This document shows positions 45,430 to 54,198 of a stretch of 64,000 nt of DNA, one piece after another (position 1 is the stretch's first letter; every line of letters begins with the position of its first letter). The notes under the pieces were generated by a model. That model had not been told where the DNA came from. It did no database searches and saw nothing but the letters and a program-made list of their open reading frames with translations. The DNA is from Piscinibacter sp. (GTDB lineage Bacteria > Pseudomonadota > Gammaproteobacteria > Burkholderiales > Burkholderiaceae_C). The position numbers and the translations under genes are program-made. Location of the stretch: contig JADJJI010000008.1 of the NCBI GenBank assembly GCA_016706565.1, positions 1 to 64,000 of the forward strand. The letters are read 5' to 3'.

Positions 45430-47627
45430 GCAGCTGCCGGCAGCACGATAGAGAAGCGCGCGCCCCCTTCGGCGCGGTTGGCCACCACGATGCGCCCGCG
45501 CATCGCGGCCAGCGACTCGGCGCTGAGCGCCAGGCCCAGGCCCAGGCCCTGACCCGCCGGCTTGGTGGTGAAGAAGGGTTCGAACAGGTGCGGCAGCACG
45601 TCCTCCGGCACGCCCGGGCCGCTGTCGTCCACGTGAAGGAAGACCTCATCGCCCGCCCGCTCGCCATGCACGCGCAGGCGGCGCTGTGGGCTGCCGGCCA
45701 TGGCGTCTGCGGCGTTGAAGACCAGGTTGGCAAGTGCCAGAGCCAGGCGCTGCGGGTCGACATCGACCATCACCGAGGGCACCTCTTCGTCATGCACCAC
45801 GCGCAGCAGCGCCAGCCGCGGCGCAAAAAGGTGGCGTGCGTCGGCCAGCACGGCGCGCATGTCCAGCCGCGCAAGCTGCGGAGGCTCGGCCCGCGCAAAG
45901 TCGCGCAGCCGGCTGACGAACTGATGCAGCCGGCGCGCTTCGGCTACCAGCGTGGCCAGCGTGGCCGTCACCTCGGCCGGGGCGGCATGCGCATCGCGTT
46001 CCAGCCGCTCGGCCAGGGCCTCGGCCAGCAGCAGCAGGCTGCCCACCGGGTGGCTCATCTCGTGCACCACTCCGCTGGCCATGCGGCCGATGGCCACCAT
46101 CTTGCCGGCATGCACCAGCAGCGCCTGCGTGCGTTCCTTTTCGAGCGCGGCCTGCGTCTGCAGCAGTTCGGCGCGCAACTGCTGGGTCTGCGCGATGGCG
46201 CGTTGGCGTTCGGCTTCGGCCTGGGCCTGTTCGATGCGGTGGCGCACCAGCATGGCGGTGGCATGGTCGTCGGCGCGACGGCGCTCGGCGTGACGGCGCG
46301 CGTCGGAAGCTTCGCGCTCGCGCTGCAAGGCGCGGGGCAGGTCGCCCGCCGCCTCGAAGTCGGCTGAAAGCTCCTGCAGCCACTGCGCCGGCGGCTGGTA
46401 GCCCGGCATGCGCGCGCCGGCGGCCAGCGCGGCCTGCAGGTGGTGGATGGCCCCGCTGGGTGCCTCCGATCCGGCTGGCGGCGGCAGGCCATGGCGGCGC
46501 GCGATCTCGGCAAGCACGTGCTGCACCGTGGCCACGCGCGGCCAGTCGTCCTGCGCCTGCGCGACGTCCAGCGCTTCTTGCGCCGCGGCTTGCGCGGCCT
46601 GCACCTGCCCTTGCCGCGCGCGCGCCAGCGCCAGGTAGCGCAGACTGCCGCTGACGAGGTCAGGAAACGGCAACCGGCGTGCGCCAGCCAAAGCGGCTTC
46701 GCACCAGCGCAGCGCATCGGCGTCCTCGCCCACTTCCAGGCAAGCTTCGCCCAGAACCTGCTGCGCCAGCACGTGGTTGCGCGAACCCTGGCAGCCTTGG
46801 AACACCGGCAGGCCTTCCAGCAACAGTTGCCGGGCCGCCTGCGCGCGGCCCAGGCCGAGGAGGATGGAGCCGGTCTGCATCAGGCACCAGGCGGTGAGGT
46901 AAGGCCAGCCGGTGGGCTGCACCAGGGTGCGGGCACGCTCGGCCCAGGCCAGCGCGCCTTCGTGGTCGTTGAGTGTGCTGAATGCGATGCCTGTGTTGAG
47001 GGCCAGCGTCACCGCCGCGTGGCGCAGCCCCGCGATCAGCGCGGCGTCGTAGCCGCGCTGGTAGGCGCCGATGGCCGCGCCAATATCACCGCGCCGCCAG
47101 GCCAGCGTGGCGCGGGCAGCTTCGACATAGGTGGTCAGGCCGGGCTTGCCGAGCGCCGCGGCGGCGTCGAGCACGGCGCCCCAATGCGCCTGCGCGTCGT
47201 CGGCGTTGGCTGTGGCTTCGACGCAGGCGCTCCAGGTGGCGGCAATGCGCTCGCGCGTGGCGTCTCCGGCACGGCGGTAGTGCTCGTGCGCCGCGCGCAT
47301 GGCGGCGTCGCGGTCGCCCCCGGCCTGGTCGCACAGCGCCGCGTCCAGCAGGTCGGCGTCGCCCAGCCCCGCTTCGTCTGCGGCAGCCGCAAACGCCGCG
47401 CGCGCAGCGGCCAGATGCGCCGCGGCGTCGCTCAGTCGATTGAAGAGCCAGGCCGCCTCGGCGCGCACCAACTCGGCCCGCCCCCGGATCGGGGCCGCGA
47501 GGTCGGCCGGCAGCGCGTCCAGCAGGGCCAGCGCTTGCTTGGTGTCTCGCTGCCTGAGCGCCCAGGCTCGGGTCAAGGCGTCGCCGTGCGCGATGTCGTC
47601 GTCGGTGCCGAAGAAGTCGCATGCCAT
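45426..47627 (-). CDS. Sensor histidine kinase with N-terminal TPR-like repeats
   Basis: The 733-residue product has no membrane segment. Residues 1-440 are helical repeats of TPR type (for example DIGAAIGAYQRGYDAALIAG), 440-510 a coiled coil, then the dimerisation helix with His522 in VVHEMSHPVG, and the ATPase domain (N-box LANLVFNAADA 631-641; G1 DDSGPGVP 667-674; G2 GQGLGLGLA 692-700). The HExxHP phospho-acceptor motif is of the DctB/NtrB type, matching a sigma-54 partner. It should be cytosolic. The start at 47627 has no good ribosome site; a GTG or ATG nearby cannot be excluded. Confidence 0.88.
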   Translation of the reverse strand: MACDFFGTDDDIAHGDALTRAWALRQRDTKQALALLDALPADLAAPIRGRAELVRAEAAWLFNRLSDAAAHLAAARAAFAAAADEAGLGDADLLDAALCDQAGGDRDAAMRAAHEHYRRAGDATRERIAATWSACVEATANADDAQAHWGAVLDAAAALGKPGLTTYVEAARATLAWRRGDIGAAIGAYQRGYDAALIAGLRHAAVTLALNTGIAFSTLNDHEGALAWAERARTLVQPTGWPYLTAWCLMQTGSILLGLGRAQAARQLLLEGLPVFQGCQGSRNHVLAQQVLGEACLEVGEDADALRWCEAALAGARRLPFPDLVSGSLRYLALARARQGQVQAAQAAAQEALDVAQAQDDWPRVATVQHVLAEIARRHGLPPPAGSEAPSGAIHHLQAALAAGARMPGYQPPAQWLQELSADFEAAGDLPRALQREREASDARRHAERRRADDHATAMLVRHRIEQAQAEAERQRAIAQTQQLRAELLQTQAALEKERTQALLVHAGKMVAIGRMASGVVHEMSHPVGSLLLLAEALAERLERDAHAAPAEVTATLATLVAEARRLHQFVSRLRDFARAEPPQLARLDMRAVLADARHLFAPRLALLRVVHDEEVPSVMVDVDPQRLALALANLVFNAADAMAGSPQRRLRVHGERAGDEVFLHVDDSGPGVPEDVLPHLFEPFFTTKPAGQGLGLGLALSAESLAAMRGRIVVANRAEGGARFSIVLPAAA

Positions 47628-48175
47628 GAGACTATCGTGGCATGCGTGCGGCCCGTACTGCAACTACCATCCGCCGGGTCCGGGCGCAGCCCGGGATCCC
47701 AGGGGATGCCCGAGGGAAGCCCAATCGTCGCCCCCGCTTGCGCTCAACGCGCCACGACCATGAGCCTGGTCGCGCCCTTGATGTCCTTTGCTGCGCTGAT
47801 GCCCGAGTAGGTGGCTCGGAAGCAACTGTCTTTGTAGGCACCAGCGATGCCGCGCGTGGCAGTTGAATTCCACACTGAAACATCTGATCAAGTTGGACAC
47901 GATCGAACGAAGTTGCGCACAGCATGTCCGTACAGAACCATGCATCGGACCAAGAGCGGCGCATTCGTTGCCTCTTGGCTCCAGCGCATGTGACCATTAC
48001 GCTTGATCCGCTGACAAATCACGTAGACGACCGCCGGTTCGGCACGGTGGCCTCGAGATGGGCCGCTTCCGCGCGACCCGATGTGCGGTTCAGGACGGCC
48101 AGGAGCAGTCAGCCACCAGCGCACTTGACAGGGGACACCCAGACTCAACTGGCAGCACCTCAGATCAGACTTGTC
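47628..48175. other. Intergenic stretch, AT-richer, no gene recognised
   Basis: The 548 bp between the kinase gene and the ATPase-TOPRIM gene show no supported gene. A 43-codon frame on the minus strand (47744-47875) ends GATRLMVVAR and could be a gene remnant. Base composition changes toward lower GC here, as in the adjacent ATPase gene, which suggests the left border of a transferred segment. Confidence 0.45.
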
Positions 48176-49765
48176 CTAGGCGCGTCGTGGCGGTAAGAAG
48201 GGCGCGAGCGCAGTCTCAAGCGCAGCATGAAGTGACTGAAACGCAGGGTCGGGCGATGACCCAAGACCCGTCTTCAGCAGTTCGCTGTAACGATCCTTTG
48301 TGAGCCCAAGAGTCGCCGCGGCAGTCCCGACTAGCGGCTTACCAGGTAGTACCCGAAGGAAGACGGCCGGATCGTCAGACGCAAGTGCGTCGTTGACGAC
48401 TCTCTCCTCTTCGTCCCAGATCTTCTCCGGCTCCGCTGCGGGTTTGGTCCGCGGAATTTCAGCGATCAGGGTACCTCGGAGTCCCGCACGATCTGAGAAG
48501 TCGACCGTGGAGGCAAAGGCCCTTTCGACGAGCATCAAAGAACGTGCCTTGAAGCGCTCGCAGATCAGCTTGTTGGCAAGCGTCCCTGACATCTGTCGCT
48601 TGAAGCCTGCAAAGGCGTTGGCATAGAGCCCCTCGATAGTCTCCGCCTTGTGGCCCGCGTGTGCTGCGATTGCACCGTACACGGGCTTTAGAACATAGAG
48701 GCTCTCGATCTCGTGAACCGGTAGCACGTGGACGTTTGCCAGGCCAGACAGCATTTCGTCGGGCCAATGATCGCGATCGACAATTCCGCTTGCAGCGAAT
48801 CCACTTACCACTGACTTGGTCTGAAAGGCTGCAGTGCACCTCTTGACGTTCTCGCACCCCCCAACCGGGATGAGGGCGGTCTCTCGATCGTTGAACCAAG
48901 CTCTAAGCAGCTCCTGATCCAGGCTCTTCTCCTCTCGTCCCTCGCAGAAGATCAGTCTGGACGCGTAGACCGAGAAGGATGCCGCACCAAGAATCGACGC
49001 CACGTCGTCCGATGGCAGCGAGGCCCCTGGGAGAATTCGTTCCGGAGGCTGGTTGGGGCGTACCAAGACAATCGCCGCATCTCGCCGAGAAAGCGCAAAG
49101 TTGAGATCGTGCGTGACATACACGAATCGCTTTGACGGGGAAAGGCTCTCAAGCGCATCCCAGAACCGCACGGCAAGGCGTGAGTGAAAGTGAGTCTCTG
49201 GTTCATCCACGACGACTACTGGATGTGAGGAGTCGAACACTCTGCCGGCGAGGTACAGTCCCGTCCGCTCCCCATCGCTCATGTGCTTGGCCGTGTACGT
49301 TGTTGAGCCCAAGTACTCATTCGTCACTCTGGCCGTAAAGTCGGTGAAGGCAATTGACCGTCCGGGAAAGACAGCGCGCCACAGCTCCTTCGTCTTGCTG
49401 AGTACCGTCTCCGGAAGATCTTGCGGTTGCGCGCCTCGAAGAACTTCGTCGTAGACGCGCATCGCCTCAACGGCGTGCGAACTCCAAAGCTTGCCGAAGA
49501 GAGCGTCAATGTCGGGAACCAGTTCCCAGTAGCTGTTACGTCGCTGATTCGTTCTGTTCTGCAACTCGCTTGTCGCAGTCTGCAGAGTCCAGTTGGGAAT
49601 CTGGTCCGGTACAGCGATGTTCCGAAGCGCCGGAATGAACTCAGCATTGCCGGCGTTCGCCATCTGCACCGCAAGCCGAGTCTTTCCTGACCCATTCGCA
49701 CCCAGAAGCACGATGGGGCCATTGCCATCGATAGGGTCTGGGAGGCCGGGAATGCTGATCGCCAT
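48176..49765 (-). CDS. ABC-type ATPase fused to TOPRIM/DUF4435-like domain (PARIS/OLD-type defence candidate)
   Basis: The 529-residue product has an SMC/ABC-type ATPase in its first 265 residues: Walker A GANGSGKT (22-29), signature MSDGERT (162-168), Walker B VVVVDEPETH (183-192) and the H-loop VTHD (217-220). The last 260 residues look like DUF4435/TOPRIM: Glu275 in FCEGREEK, VGGCENV (301-307), a DRD motif (330-332) and HEIESLYVL (351-359), with Glu plus DxD as nuclease ligands. The architecture matches fused AriA-AriB (PARIS) or OLD proteins. GC is lower than in neighbours (about 63, 57 and 50 per cent in three 60-base rows I counted), suggesting transfer. GAAAGGCGCAC precedes the ATG. 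No partner gene is adjacent. Confidence 0.82.
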   Translation of the reverse strand: MAISIPGLPDPIDGNGPIVLLGANGSGKTRLAVQMANAGNAEFIPALRNIAVPDQIPNWTLQTATSELQNRTNQRRNSYWELVPDIDALFGKLWSSHAVEAMRVYDEVLRGAQPQDLPETVLSKTKELWRAVFPGRSIAFTDFTARVTNEYLGSTTYTAKHMSDGERTGLYLAGRVFDSSHPVVVVDEPETHFHSRLAVRFWDALESLSPSKRFVYVTHDLNFALSRRDAAIVLVRPNQPPERILPGASLPSDDVASILGAASFSVYASRLIFCEGREEKSLDQELLRAWFNDRETALIPVGGCENVKRCTAAFQTKSVVSGFAASGIVDRDHWPDEMLSGLANVHVLPVHEIESLYVLKPVYGAIAAHAGHKAETIEGLYANAFAGFKRQMSGTLANKLICERFKARSLMLVERAFASTVDFSDRAGLRGTLIAEIPRTKPAAEPEKIWDEEERVVNDALASDDPAVFLRVLPGKPLVGTAAATLGLTKDRYSELLKTGLGSSPDPAFQSLHAALETALAPFLPPRRA

Positions 49766-50089
49766 GTGCGCCTTTCGATGTACGGAGCCGTGCCAACGGC
49801 CAGACTATAGATTGCGCAAATCGAGCGCGGCGAGCATGCGCGGTCCCGCCTTCGTAAGTCGCAGCATGTCGGCTTCTCCGGAACTGGACGGTCCGCAATG
49901 GGTCGTGTTCTACCGGTCGCCAGAGTCAGAAGGAGTCACTCGCGGCTCGACGCGCCGGCCGCAGTCGGTCTCGACCTGCCGGTCGAATCGGCACTCCGCC
50001 CACTGCTGCGGGTCGAAACCGGCAGGAGCCGATTGCCGCGTATTGGTTTCTCCAGTCACTGATGGCTGGTCACTGGCATGCCAAGTCTG
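49766..50089. other. Intergenic stretch with no gene recognised
   Basis: The 324 bp between the ATPase-TOPRIM gene and the isocitrate-lyase-family gene hold no supported gene. It is the right border of the lower-GC segment. I see no tRNA, direct repeat or integrase remnant that would mark an attachment site. Confidence 0.4.
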
Positions 50090-50941
50090 TCACTTGCTGC
50101 GCGCGTCCAGGTCCGCCGCAAAGAATGCATTGAGTTCATTCCCCGCGGCAGCTTGCGCGAAGCCATCGAACCGCCCTTCCTCCGCAATCAGCCGCGCCGC
50201 CCTCATGAACCCTCCCCACGCGGCGCGCGCGAGCGCTCCGCCGATGCTGATTCGCCGAACGCCCAGTGCCGAGATGTCGGCCACGCTCAGGTCGCTGGCC
50301 CAGCCGACCAGCAGATTGACCGGCTTGGGAGCCACTGCCGCAACCACGGCGGCGATCTCGTCGCGCGTGCGCAGCCCAGGCGCGTACAGGCAGTCGGCCC
50401 CTGCGTTGGCATAGGCCTGCAGTCGGGCGATGGTTTCCTGCAGATCGGGTCTGCCGACCAGATAGCACTCGGCGCGCCCCACGAGCAGCGTGTCGGGGCC
50501 CGCCCTGTCAATGGCGCGCCGCGCTGCGCGCAGCCGTTCGACCGCTTCCTCGACGCTGAACAGCGGCGCGGCCGCCTGGCCCGTCGAATCCTCGATAGAC
50601 AGCCCGGCCACACCCGTCTCGACCGCAAGCCGCACGCTCTGCGCCACACCGGCCGGGTCGGCGGCAAACCCGCTCTCGAAGTCGGCATTGATCGGAACGT
50701 CCGTGGCAGCGACCATCTCCGCGAGATGCAACAGCGCCATCTCCCGCGAGATGCCGTTGTCGGGCCGCGCCTGCGACCAGGCGAACCCGGAACTGGTCGT
50801 GGCCAATGCCTTGAACCCCAGGCCCTGCAGCATCCGCGCGCTGCCGATGTCCCAGGGGTTCGGGATGACGAAGCAGCCGGCTTCATGCAGGCGACGAAAC
50901 GCCTGGCGCTTGTCGGCGACGCTGACCAAAGCTGATTGCAT
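50090..50941 (-). CDS. Isocitrate lyase/PEP mutase superfamily protein
   Basis: The 283-residue TIM-barrel protein has the family pattern: FVIPNPWDIGSARMLQGLGF, ALATTSSGFAWSQARPDNG, VPINADFESGFAADPAGVAQ and GLSIEDSTG. It resembles the oxaloacetate-decarboxylase/methylisocitrate-lyase-like branch rather than true ICL, as the KKCGH loop is absent. It acts on a small 2-oxo or 2-hydroxy diacid, unknown here. Its start is 59 bp from the LexA box that serves the divergent SOS operon. Confidence 0.85.
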   Translation of the reverse strand: MQSALVSVADKRQAFRRLHEAGCFVIPNPWDIGSARMLQGLGFKALATTSSGFAWSQARPDNGISREMALLHLAEMVAATDVPINADFESGFAADPAGVAQSVRLAVETGVAGLSIEDSTGQAAAPLFSVEEAVERLRAARRAIDRAGPDTLLVGRAECYLVGRPDLQETIARLQAYANAGADCLYAPGLRTRDEIAAVVAAVAPKPVNLLVGWASDLSVADISALGVRRISIGGALARAAWGGFMRAARLIAEEGRFDGFAQAAAGNELNAFFAADLDARSK

Positions 50942-50999
50942 CTAAGCCTCCATGTTTGCAGGTTGGCCGATAGTGCCTCGGCGCGCTGCTTGTGAATGA

Positions 51000-51019
51000 T
51001 ACTGTTGTTTTGTACAGTA
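51000..51019. promoter_or_regulatory. LexA (SOS) box
   Basis: TACTGT (51000-51005), eight bases, ACAGTA (51014-51019) is a perfect LexA operator by the TACTGT-N8-ACAGTA consensus. It lies 22 bp before the first gene of the rightward umuDC operon and between it and the divergent isocitrate-lyase-family gene. The operon should be induced by DNA damage. Confidence 0.92.
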
Positions 51020-51040
51020 CCCACCTGACCCGAGCGCACC

Positions 51041-51283
51041 ATGCACGCCTTCAACACCCACTCCTGCGATCTCCCGGCGCTTCGGGCTCCCATGGCCTTC
51101 GCGACGGACCCGCCCGTCCCGTGGCGAGCGGTACCGCATCTGCAAGGCGCCGCAGAGGTCGGCACGCCGGATCGGGCGGCGGAGCAGTGGGTCTGGCACA
51201 GCCGCTTCGGCCCCATCGTCATCGAGGTGCGAGGCAAGGACGTGTTCGTCAACGGTGACCGGGTCGCGCCCCATGCCCCGTGA
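51041..51283 (+). CDS. Small SOS-operon protein of unknown function (80 residues)
   Basis: This is the first gene after the LexA box. The product starts MHAFNTHSCDLPALRAPMAF and ends in a compact motif, WHSRFGPIVIEVRGKDVFVN, then GDRVAPHAP. The C-terminal half looks like a small beta domain. It overlaps the umuD start by 11 bp, so the two are coupled. Small ORFs with this RFGP-IEVR-VFVNG pattern occur before umuD in other Burkholderiales, as far as I recall; no function is known to me. Confidence 0.7.
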   Translation: MHAFNTHSCDLPALRAPMAFATDPPVPWRAVPHLQGAAEVGTPDRAAEQWVWHSRFGPIVIEVRGKDVFVNGDRVAPHAP

Positions 51284-51680
51284 TCGCCCCGGCGCTGCAG
51301 CGCCGCCGCGCAGCAGCGTGGCCATCAGCTTCGGCTCGCCCGCCACCGAGAGCGGTGTCGGCCGGCTGGACCTGAACGAGATCCTCGTCCGGCACCCGCA
51401 GGCGGCATTCATGATGCGCATCGCCGGCGACTCGATGCGCGAGGCCGGGGTCTGCGACGGCGACCTGGCGCTCGTTGATCGCGCGCTCACCGCGGCGCAC
51501 GGCCACGTGGTCATCGCCATCGTGAACGACGAGTTCGTCTGCCGGCGCCTGGTCCGCCGCGGCCAGGTGGTGCGCCTCCAATCCGACGGCGAGGCGCTGC
51601 CCGACCGGGTTCCGGGCGAGGCCGAGGAACTGCAAATCTGGGGCGTCGTCACGCACGTCATCCGGCCGCTGGCCGCCTAG
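51273..51680 (+). CDS. umuD: UmuD-like protein with altered catalytic and cleavage residues
   Basis: The 135-residue product (from the ATG at 51273) has the S24/LexA-type fold. Ser54 in GDSM aligns with the E. coli UmuD nucleophile Ser60. The general-base Lys97 aligns with Arg91 (EFVCRR for EFTVKK, same 37-residue spacing). The cleavage region CGFPSPA (Cys24-Gly25) aligns with ISFGSPA, so the scissile dipeptide is Ile-Ser. Autocleavage to UmuD' would therefore not be expected. It partners with UmuC to form DNA polymerase V. It lies between the small SOS ORF and umuC, with 7 bp to umuC. Confidence 0.85.
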   Translation: MPRDRPGAAAPPRSSVAISFGSPATESGVGRLDLNEILVRHPQAAFMMRIAGDSMREAGVCDGDLALVDRALTAAHGHVVIAIVNDEFVCRRLVRRGQVVRLQSDGEALPDRVPGEAEELQIWGVVTHVIRPLAA

Positions 51681-51687
51681 GGTCGCC

Positions 51688-53007
51688 ATGTTCGCGCTGG
51701 TCGACGTGAACAACATGTACGTCAGCTGCGAGCGGGTGTTCCGCCCGTCGCTCAACGGGCGGCCCGTCGTCGTCCTGTCCAGCAACGACGGCGCGTGCAT
51801 AGCGCGCAGCAACGAGGCCAAGGACCTGGGCGTGCGCATGGCCCAGCCCTGGTTCGAGGTCCGGCACCTCGAGCGCGAGGCAGGTCTCATCGCGCTGTCG
51901 GCCAACTTCGAGCTCTACGGCGACATGTCCAGCCGGATGATGGCCCTGGCCGCCGAGTACGCGCCGCGACAGGAGATCTACAGCATCGACGAGTGCTTCC
52001 TCGACTTCGAAGGTGTACCTGGCGACCTGGTTGCCATCGGGCGTGACCTGCGTTCCAAGGTGCTGGCGTGGACCGGTCTTCCGACGAGCATCGGATTTGG
52101 CGCGACCAAGACGTTGGCCAAGCTTGCCAACCACGTCGCCAAGACGGCTGACCGCAAGCCAGGGCGCTACCCGCCGCAGTACGCGCAGGTCTGCAACTTC
52201 CTCGACCTGTCGACCGAGCCATTGCACTCCGTGCTGGGCGCAACCGACGTCGGCGATGCCTGGGGCATCGGCCGCAAGACGGCTCCCAAGCTGAACGAAG
52301 CCGGCCTGCGGACCGTGCTGGACCTGCTCAAGGCTGACGTGCCGGCGTTGCGGCGCCAGTTCGGCATCGTGATGGAGAAGACGTTGCGCGAGTTGCGTGG
52401 CACGCCGTGCCACGTCGTCGACGACGCCCCACAGCCGAACCAGCAGATCATGTGCTCGCGCTCGTTCGGGGCACCGGTGACGGAGCTGCCCACACTGATC
52501 GAGGTGGTCAGCCAGTTCGTGACCCAGGTGGCCCGCAAGCTCCGGGAACAGGGCAGCCTGGCCGGTGGGGTTCAGGTCTTCATCAACACCAGCCCGTATC
52601 GCCGGCAGGACCGCCAGCACACCCCGAGCGCGACCTTGCGCCTGGGCCAGGCCACCAGCGACACGCGGGTGCTGATCAGCGCCGTCGTCCGGGTGCTGCG
52701 CAGCATCTTCCGGCCAGGCTTCAACTACGTGAAGGCCGGCGTGATGCTCGTCGACCTGCAGCAGGCGAGCCACGAGCAGCCGGCGCTGGACTTGTTCGAG
52801 CCGGGTCCATCACCCGATGCACCGGAACGGAACCGTGCCAGTCTCATGAGCGCCATGGACGCGTTGAACGACCGCTTCGGGCGCGGCGCCGTGACCGTCG
52901 CCTCGGCGGCGCGCCGCCCCGGCCCGAGCGCGCACGCGTCGAAACAGGAGCGGCGCTCACCGCGATTCACGACGCGGCTTGACGAGATTGCCGTCGCCAG
53001 GGCGTAG
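51688..53007 (+). CDS. umuC: Y-family translesion DNA polymerase UmuC (Pol V catalytic subunit)
   Basis: The 439-residue product is a complete UmuC: MFALVDVNNMYVSCERVFRP with catalytic Asp6, SIDECFLDF with Asp101-Glu102, helix-hairpin-helix near DAWGIGRKTAPKLNEAGL, and a little-finger domain (SRSFGAPVTELPTLIEVVSQ; QVFINTSPY; YVKAGVMLVDL). It copies damaged DNA with low fidelity. It is the third gene of the SOS operon; if UmuD cannot be cut, activation of the polymerase would have to differ. Confidence 0.95.
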   Translation: MFALVDVNNMYVSCERVFRPSLNGRPVVVLSSNDGACIARSNEAKDLGVRMAQPWFEVRHLEREAGLIALSANFELYGDMSSRMMALAAEYAPRQEIYSIDECFLDFEGVPGDLVAIGRDLRSKVLAWTGLPTSIGFGATKTLAKLANHVAKTADRKPGRYPPQYAQVCNFLDLSTEPLHSVLGATDVGDAWGIGRKTAPKLNEAGLRTVLDLLKADVPALRRQFGIVMEKTLRELRGTPCHVVDDAPQPNQQIMCSRSFGAPVTELPTLIEVVSQFVTQVARKLREQGSLAGGVQVFINTSPYRRQDRQHTPSATLRLGQATSDTRVLISAVVRVLRSIFRPGFNYVKAGVMLVDLQQASHEQPALDLFEPGPSPDAPERNRASLMSAMDALNDRFGRGAVTVASAARRPGPSAHASKQERRSPRFTTRLDEIAVARA

Positions 53008-53101
53008 ACATTCCCTCACGCCATCGTGCCCTCTTTGAAAGATCGGCGCTTCGACAACGACTATTGACTACCCTTCGCCGCTGCGACCACCCGTCCACAC
53101 C

Positions 53102-53587
53102 ATGAACCGCCGCCAGATCATGAGCCTGCTTTCCCTGTTCGGCCTTGGGGCCAAGGTCACCGCCGCCAGCGCCACCGACGCAGTTGCCAGACCTGACGCG
53201 CTGCGCCTGAGCGAAGCCGCGTGGAAGCAGCGGCTGTCAGCCGCGGCTTTCCGTGTGCTGCGCCAGGAGGGCACCGAAGCCCCAGGGAGCAGCGCGCTCA
53301 ACGCTGAGAAACGCAAGGGTGTCTTCCACTGCGCAGGCTGCGACTTGCCGTTGTTCTCTTCGGACGCCAAGTACGACAGCGGTACGGGATGGCCCAGCTT
53401 CCACACCCCGCTGCCTGGCGCGCTGGCCATGAAGACTGACTTCAAGTTGATCCTGCCGCGCACCGAGTACCACTGCGCCCGCTGCGAGGGCCACCAGGGC
53501 CATGTCTTCGACGACGGCCCCCGGCCCAGCGGCAAGCGCTACTGCAACAACGGCGTGGCACTGAAGTTCGTGCCGGCGGCCGCATGA
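53102..53587 (+). CDS. msrB: Exported methionine-(R)-sulfoxide reductase MsrB
   Basis: The 161-residue product has an N-terminal export signal (MNRRQIMSLLSLFGLGAKVTA, with a paired Arg start) and the SelR domain: zinc motifs CAGC (HCAGCDLPL) and CARC (HCARCEGHQGH), DSGTGWPSF, and the catalytic Cys in RYCNNGVAL. It reduces the R epimer of methionine sulfoxide. The stop overlaps the msrA start as ATGA, so this is a two-gene periplasmic methionine-repair operon. Confidence 0.92.
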   Translation: MNRRQIMSLLSLFGLGAKVTAASATDAVARPDALRLSEAAWKQRLSAAAFRVLRQEGTEAPGSSALNAEKRKGVFHCAGCDLPLFSSDAKYDSGTGWPSFHTPLPGALAMKTDFKLILPRTEYHCARCEGHQGHVFDDGPRPSGKRYCNNGVALKFVPAAA

Positions 53588-54198
53588 AGCGCTGTTTCGC
53601 CAGTCCGGGCTCTGTTGCCGGCCTGCTGGGGCTGGCGTTGACGCTGGCCACTGCCGGCCCGGCCCTGGCGCAGACCACGGCCAAGGCAACATTCGCCGGA
53701 GGTTGCTTCTGGTGTGTAGAAGCCGACTTCGACAAGGTACCGGGCGTGCTGTCGACAACCTCCGGCTACATCGGCGGCACCGTGGCCAACCCCAGCTACG
53801 AGCAGGTGTCGTCGAAGTCCACGGGCCACGCCGAAGCGGTCGAGATCGTCTTCGACCCGGCGAAGCTTAGCTATGCCCAACTCGTCAACCACTTCTGGCG
53901 CACCATCGACCCGACGACCCGGGACCGCCAGTTCTGCGATGTCGGATCCCCCTACCGCACGGCGATCTTCACCCACGACGCCCAGCAGGCCGCTGTCGTG
54001 AAGCAGTCATTGGAAACGCTCGAAAAGGCCAAGCCCTTCAAGGAGCCGATCGTCACGGCCGTCTTGCCCGCGACCACCTTCTACCCGGCCGAGGCCTACC
54101 ACCAGGACTACTACAAGAAGAATCCGGTGCGCTATGCCTACTACCGCGCCAGTTGCGGCCGCGACGCGCGGCTGGAACAGCTGTGGGGCAAGCGTTGA
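53584..54198 (+). CDS. msrA: Exported methionine-(S)-sulfoxide reductase MsrA
   Basis: The 204-residue product has a signal peptide (MKRCFASPGSVAGLLGLALT ... ALAQ) and the MsrA catalytic motif GGCFWCVEADFDKVPGV, then SGYIGGTVANPSYEQVS, GHAEAVEIVFDP and a C-terminal YHQDYYKKNPVRYAYYR. It repairs the S epimer, complementing MsrB. Both carry export signals, so the pair protects envelope proteins. Confidence 0.93.
   Translation: MKRCFASPGSVAGLLGLALTLATAGPALAQTTAKATFAGGCFWCVEADFDKVPGVLSTTSGYIGGTVANPSYEQVSSKSTGHAEAVEIVFDPAKLSYAQLVNHFWRTIDPTTRDRQFCDVGSPYRTAIFTHDAQQAAVVKQSLETLEKAKPFKEPIVTAVLPATTFYPAEAYHQDYYKKNPVRYAYYRASCGRDARLEQLWGKR

Noticed and set aside
47744-47875. 43-codon minus-strand frame ending GATRLMVVAR
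   Set aside because: It looks somewhat protein-like, but it has no ribosome site, an in-frame stop just upstream and no family I recognise; too weak to call a gene.
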